Of a stretch of 44,404 bases of DNA, positions 41,027 through 44,404 are shown piece by piece. The notes under the pieces were generated by a model. It was not told the origin of the DNA. It saw nothing but the letters and a program-made list of their open reading frames with translations, and made no database searches. Each line of letters opens with the position of its first letter. Position 1 is the first letter of the stretch. The position numbers and the translations under genes are program-made. This DNA comes from Bacteroidota bacterium (lineage in GTDB: Bacteria > Bacteroidota > Ignavibacteria > UBA10030 > UBA8401): the NCBI GenBank assembly GCA_013361065.1, contig JABWAK010000011.1, positions 1 to 44,404 on the forward strand. Direction: 5' to 3'.

Positions 41027-41079
41027 TACTCCCGACGGGAATCGAACCCGTGTCGCAAGCTTGATAAAGCAGTGGGAGT
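41027..41079 (-). pseudogene. tRNA 3'-end remnant (T-arm and acceptor) marking an island boundary
   Basis: On the minus strand ACGGGTTCGATTCCCGT is a perfect T-arm (five-pair stem, TTCGATT loop), followed by acceptor strand CGGGAGT and discriminator A. A terminator follows as for a real tRNA gene. The D-arm is absent and the anticodon arm is broken (TTATCAA loop with GCTTG). ACTCCCA near 41073-41079 could be an eroded 5' acceptor strand. Either a tRNA 3' end left by site-specific integration, or a tRNA that lost its D-arm. The isoacceptor cannot be named with confidence; a Glu-type loop is one possibility. Confidence 0.65.
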
Positions 41080-41225
41080 TATCATTCTTACGAAAATAGC
41101 CAATTAAACACCATCCCCTCAAAGAACATCCACCATAACCGCACACCGTTTGTAGACCTTAGAAATTAGAACTACCTTCGCTATAGTCAAGAATTAATAA
41201 TCATTTATTTTATAAAAATATTCAA

Positions 41226-41254
41226 TTGAAATACTTTTAGGAATCTCACATAAT
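41226..41254 (+). promoter_or_regulatory. Upstream promoter candidate of the island gene
   Basis: TTGAAA (41226-41231), 17-base spacer, CATAAT (41249-41254). Both boxes differ from consensus by at most two bases. The leader to the ATG would be about 110 bases. Confidence 0.5.
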
Positions 41255-41297
41255 TAAAATAAGACCATTATCTCTTCGTTGTTTAATTAAAGTACCG

Positions 41298-41326
41298 TGA
41301 ATACGTGATTGCTAAGATGATATAAT
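41298..41326 (+). promoter_or_regulatory. Proximal promoter candidate of the island gene
   Basis: A perfect TATAAT (41321-41326) lies 17 bases after TGAATA (41298-41303), about 43 bases before the ATG at 41370. The -35 box is weak; the -10 box and position support it. Confidence 0.5.
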
Positions 41327-41369
41327 GTCGCTATTCTGAAATATGGTTATTTCTTATCTGGGAGGTTAT

Positions 41370-44300
41370 ATGTCACGTTTTTCGATAAATGTATTTCAGT
41401 CCATTCTTATGGTATCAATTTGTTTAGGTCAATCGATTCCACCGAGAATTACTGACTTTTTTCCCAAACAGGGAACTGTAGGAACAATAGTTACAATTCA
41501 AGGCAATAATTTTGGCTCGGTAATCTCAGAGGTAATATTAACGATAGGGGATGTTAGATCGGAGATTATTACACTATCGAATACAGAAATAAAAGCAAAG
41601 GTCCCCGCCGGGAATACATATGCCAATATTCGTGTAACAAATCTTGTTACCGGTTTAATTGGTGGTTCGCATACTCCATTTATAACTACCTTTCCTAATG
41701 GAAATATAAAAGGGGATGCATTGTTTGCGCCGAGAATAAGTTTTAGTTATTCAGGTACAACCGGTGGTTTTGGTGTATCAGACTTTGATTCTGATGGGCT
41801 GATTGATGCCGTTACTTCGGTACATACACACAATGTGATAAGCATATTTCGGAATCAATCAATTGATAGCACCATATCATATTCAACACCCCATAATTTC
41901 TCTACCGACCTTTCTCCGAGAAGCATAAAAATCACAGATATTAATTCGGATGGTAAACCGGATATCCTCGTAACGTGTAACAGCTCAAACAATGTTAATG
42001 TATTTAAGAATATTAGTACAGTAGGTGCAATAAAATTTCAAAAAGTACAAAGTATTATTACGAACAATGGTCCTAAAGGTATTGATGCACAGGACATCAA
42101 TGGAGACGGCAAAGTCGATATTATCGTCGGTTATAACTTTAACGGTATCTCGATTGTAAAAAATACTTCAATAGATACTAGTATATCATTTGCTCAAAAA
42201 CAGGATTTCACATTTAGCACTGAGGGTGGTGTATACCTACAAGATTTGGATAGAGATGACAAGCATGAGATAGTAATTATTAATCACAACCTAAATAGCA
42301 TTTCGGTCTATCCAAACTTATCGACATCAAGCTCTATCTCATTTGGAGCAAAAAAAGATTACAGCACATCTGCATATCCTAATGGACTATCATTCGGAGA
42401 TGTTAATAATGATGATAAAATAGATATTGTGGTGAGCAATTACTCAGGTGTAACAATATCAATATTCAAGAATGTTAGCACCGTGGGGAATGTTGTATTG
42501 GAATCTAAAAAAGATTTTCACGTAGGCACAAATCCAAATCAGTTAAGCATCGGCGATGTTTCCGGAGATGGTAATAATGATATTGTGTTGTCGAGAACTT
42601 ATGCCGATAAAGTATCAATATTGAAAAATATGAACAGTATGGATACAATTGCATTTGATTTAGTCGGTGAGTTATCCACCGGCGCGAATCCTGCGTTCAC
42701 ATATGTCGTGGATATTAATAAGGATGGTAAATATGACATTCTTGTTCTAAATGGAAACAGTAACAATTTTTCTGTTATGCGTAATATTTCCATAACTGCA
42801 TCAAAACCCACTGGGTTAATTGCATATTATCCGTTTAATGGAAATGCAAATGATGAAAGTGGATTGGGTAATAATGGGGTTGTAAATGGTGCCATATTGG
42901 CCAATGATCGATTTGGGAAATCCGGTAAGGCGTATAGTTTTAATGGTCAAAATACCAGCATCGCTGTGCCGCACAGTGAAGTTCTAAATATTACTGGTGA
43001 GATGACTATGGCCTTTTGGTTCAAGAGCATCAATCCTCCCGCATTAAATAATAGTCATACGATTTTAGCGAAAAGAAATGATGAATTTGCGAGCCCTGGA
43101 ATTGGTATACCGTATGGTGTTACAATCAACTATTCCGACTCTTTAACAAATCAAAAAGTGTTATTGTATTCGACCAAAAACAGTATCTGGAATAATGCAC
43201 AACAAACAGCGAAGGTGAAAATTAACGATTGGCAGTTTTGTGCAATAGTTGTAAAAGGTGACACGTCAAGATTTTATCTCGATGGTTCATATGTTGAATC
43301 GCGATATTTTCCTTCTGAAAATCGTATGACGAACAATTTACCCTTGCTTATTGGCTCTTCGGGGAAAACAGCAGGCAGTGAATATTTTAATGGTCAGATC
43401 GATGATATCAGAATCTATAATATTCCACTTGGTGATTCTGAAATAAAAGATCTGTTCAATTACCAAGAACCTGTGGTTATTCCAATATCCTTAATGACGA
43501 ATGCAATATCCTCACATCAAATTGATATTGTTTGGAAAATGAATTTGCAGGAGCCAATTTCAGTATATCATATATTGCGAACGGAGTCTCTGGATTCAGG
43601 TTTCACATTGATAGATTCGGTCACTTCAAGTGTTATTACCTATCGAGATAAATCTGTGTTACCGAATACTAACTATTGGTATAAGGTAAACGGGATTAAT
43701 CCAGCAAGACAAATATTCCAATCAAATGCCAGTAATGTCAGAACATTTATCGCAGATAGTAGTTTAAATATTCAGAGCATTTTTGACGTTCCTAATGACC
43801 AAGGCAAACAGGTTTATATTCGCTGGGCTACGGGTACGAATTTTTCAAAGTATGTAATCATACGAAGGGATGGTCCAATGTGGGTATTCATGAAAGAGGT
43901 GCCAAGCTATAACCAAGGTTCTTATTCAACCATAGTGCACACTTTATTTGATTCAACAGTATCGTTTGGCCAACGGCGGACAGTGTTCAGTATTATAGGG
44001 GTATTAGATAATGGCTCGGCTGCAATTTCTAAACCGGATAGCGGATACTCTATAGATAACCTCCGTCCGAATTCACCGCATGGTATAATTTCATTTTATA
44101 GGAACAACAAAATTGTGGTGGGATGGAAGGGCAATGTTGAAGAGGACGTTAGTCATTATAAGGTATATCGCAGTAATTCTGAGATTATGAATGTGTCAAA
44201 TATGCCTCACTATGCTACAACATCCGATACAGCATTTATAGACGATAACGTTGTCCCTAACCAACGATACTATTACGTTGTTGTAGCAGCTGATTTCTCG

Positions 44301-44404
44301 GGCAATGAAAGTGGTATTAGTAACAACTCGAGTATTTTGGCAACAGATATAGTAGAAGATAATCAGATGGTTCCAATATTTTATACTATTGAACAAAATT
44401 ATCC
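41370..44404 (+). CDS. Secreted TIG + FG-GAP beta-propeller + LamG + Fn3 protein, probable T9SS cargo (3' partial)
   Basis: The frame is open from ATG 41370 (GGAGG five bases upstream) to the window end, about 1,011 residues. It is absent from the ORF track because it has no stop. Order: signal peptide (to about 24); TIG/IPT domain (27-100, PPRITDFFPKQG); seven FG-GAP repeats with D-x-[DN]-x-D-G-type calcium sites near residues 138, 190, 242, 292, 344, 395 and 447, an even ~52-residue period as in a seven-bladed propeller; LamG-type domain (about 481-690, GLIAYYPFNGNANDESG); then two or three Fn3-like modules. The last readable residues, 'PIFYTIEQNYP', are the usual opening of a T9SS type A sorting domain. 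It is AT-rich and unlike its neighbours. A surface or matrix adhesin is likely. Confidence 0.85.
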   Translation, partial: MSRFSINVFQSILMVSICLGQSIPPRITDFFPKQGTVGTIVTIQGNNFGSVISEVILTIGDVRSEIITLSNTEIKAKVPAGNTYANIRVTNLVTGLIGGSHTPFITTFPNGNIKGDALFAPRISFSYSGTTGGFGVSDFDSDGLIDAVTSVHTHNVISIFRNQSIDSTISYSTPHNFSTDLSPRSIKITDINSDGKPDILVTCNSSNNVNVFKNISTVGAIKFQKVQSIITNNGPKGIDAQDINGDGKVDIIVGYNFNGISIVKNTSIDTSISFAQKQDFTFSTEGGVYLQDLDRDDKHEIVIINHNLNSISVYPNLSTSSSISFGAKKDYSTSAYPNGLSFGDVNNDDKIDIVVSNYSGVTISIFKNVSTVGNVVLESKKDFHVGTNPNQLSIGDVSGDGNNDIVLSRTYADKVSILKNMNSMDTIAFDLVGELSTGANPAFTYVVDINKDGKYDILVLNGNSNNFSVMRNISITASKPTGLIAYYPFNGNANDESGLGNNGVVNGAILANDRFGKSGKAYSFNGQNTSIAVPHSEVLNITGEMTMAFWFKSINPPALNNSHTILAKRNDEFASPGIGIPYGVTINYSDSLTNQKVLLYSTKNSIWNNAQQTAKVKINDWQFCAIVVKGDTSRFYLDGSYVESRYFPSENRMTNNLPLLIGSSGKTAGSEYFNGQIDDIRIYNIPLGDSEIKDLFNYQEPVVIPISLMTNAISSHQIDIVWKMNLQEPISVYHILRTESLDSGFTLIDSVTSSVITYRDKSVLPNTNYWYKVNGINPARQIFQSNASNVRTFIADSSLNIQSIFDVPNDQGKQVYIRWATGTNFSKYVIIRRDGPMWVFMKEVPSYNQGSYSTIVHTLFDSTVSFGQRRTVFSIIGVLDNGSAAISKPDSGYSIDNLRPNSPHGIISFYRNNKIVVGWKGNVEEDVSHYKVYRSNSEIMNVSNMPHYATTSDTAFIDDNVVPNQRYYYVVVAADFSGNESGISNNSSILATDIVEDNQMVPIFYTIEQNY

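Larger units (their letters stand above)
41080..41369. other. AT-rich non-coding leader of the island (about 290 bp)
   Basis: No gene is supported. Base composition drops to the low-GC level of the downstream gene immediately after the tRNA remnant. Two promoter-like arrangements are visible: TTGAAA-N17-CATAAT (41226-41254) and TGAATA-N17-TATAAT (41298-41326). Confidence 0.6.

Noticed and set aside
40914-41099. 61-aa ORF across the operon terminator
   Set aside because: It spans a terminator and the tRNA remnant; its 'GNRTRVASL' is the translated T-arm region, not a protein.
42599-42811. Minus-strand ORFs at 42599-42811 and 44196-44396
   Set aside because: They are antisense to the long island gene, whose seven repeats and LamG domain are unmistakable.
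1-44404. CRISPR arrays, prophage, transposase or restriction-modification systems
   Set aside because: No regularly spaced repeats, no phage structural genes and no transposase are present. The one DNA methyltransferase has no endonuclease neighbour.

Overview
The window looks like the chromosome of a free-living member of the Bacteroidota/Chlorobi superphylum, probably near Ignavibacteria or Kapabacteria rather than the classical Bacteroidia. Three things suggest this. A secreted FG-GAP/LamG/Fn3 protein ends just where a type IX secretion (T9SS) sorting domain would begin. A TonB receptor is paired with a calycin-like lipoprotein, and a DUF4295/bL38-like small protein precedes rpmB. Several genes also keep good Shine-Dalgarno sequences (AGGAG, GGAGG), and sigma70-like promoters (TTGnnn-N16/17-TAnnnT) are visible, whereas most Bacteroidia have lost these. 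The placement is inference; no 16S gene is present.

Layout. 1-1478: end of a secreted protein, then a Cyc2-like fused c-type cytochrome/outer-membrane beta-barrel and a rho-independent terminator. 1490-5377: creatininase-family amidohydrolase, GT39-like membrane glycosyltransferase and MFS exporter, with overlapping or tightly packed genes. 5486-9394 (minus): bL38-like, bL28, small His/Cys protein, ZnuD-like TonB receptor and its lipoprotein, apparently one transcription unit joining ribosomal and metal-uptake genes. 9391-13862: CocE/NonD hydrolase, DUF2269 membrane protein, metallo-beta-lactamase-fold hydrolase, lipoprotein. 13878-17890 (minus): PhoH2, CgeB-like glycosyltransferase, Tat-exported D-aminoacylase. 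18188-22419 (minus): YbaK deacylase, M14 carboxypeptidase and prolyl oligopeptidase with overlapping start and stop codons. 22557-25792: an unassigned P-loop kinase-like protein, a perfect 40-bp palindromic terminator, a 10-TM membrane protein and an OPA-type MFS transporter.

25942-31353 (minus): lysC, lysA, asd and an LD-carboxypeptidase, i.e. the diaminopimelate/lysine branch plus peptidoglycan turnover. The operon is interrupted right at the lysA stop codon by a short cassette carrying a four-helix-bundle (S23/IVP) gene with an in-frame stop. 31339-37691 (minus): PgpH (7TM-HD), XerD, a solitary beta-class DNA methyltransferase, a DUF1611 protein and a lipoprotein. 37708-41022 (plus): rsmA, mgtE and a PAP2 protein behind a clear promoter, closed by a strong terminator.

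At about 41,030-41,080 the base composition drops sharply (counted 60-base lines fall from 55% GC to 20-35%). The junction carries a tRNA 3' fragment on the minus strand. Everything to its right is one long AT-rich gene for a secreted beta-propeller/LamG/Fn3 protein that runs off the window. This is the best candidate for a horizontally acquired island, seen only at its left edge.

The three candidates most worth following are the Cyc2-like cytochrome-porin, the ribosome/metal-uptake operon and the tRNA-bounded island. All functional assignments come from reading motifs and architecture by eye; no search was run.
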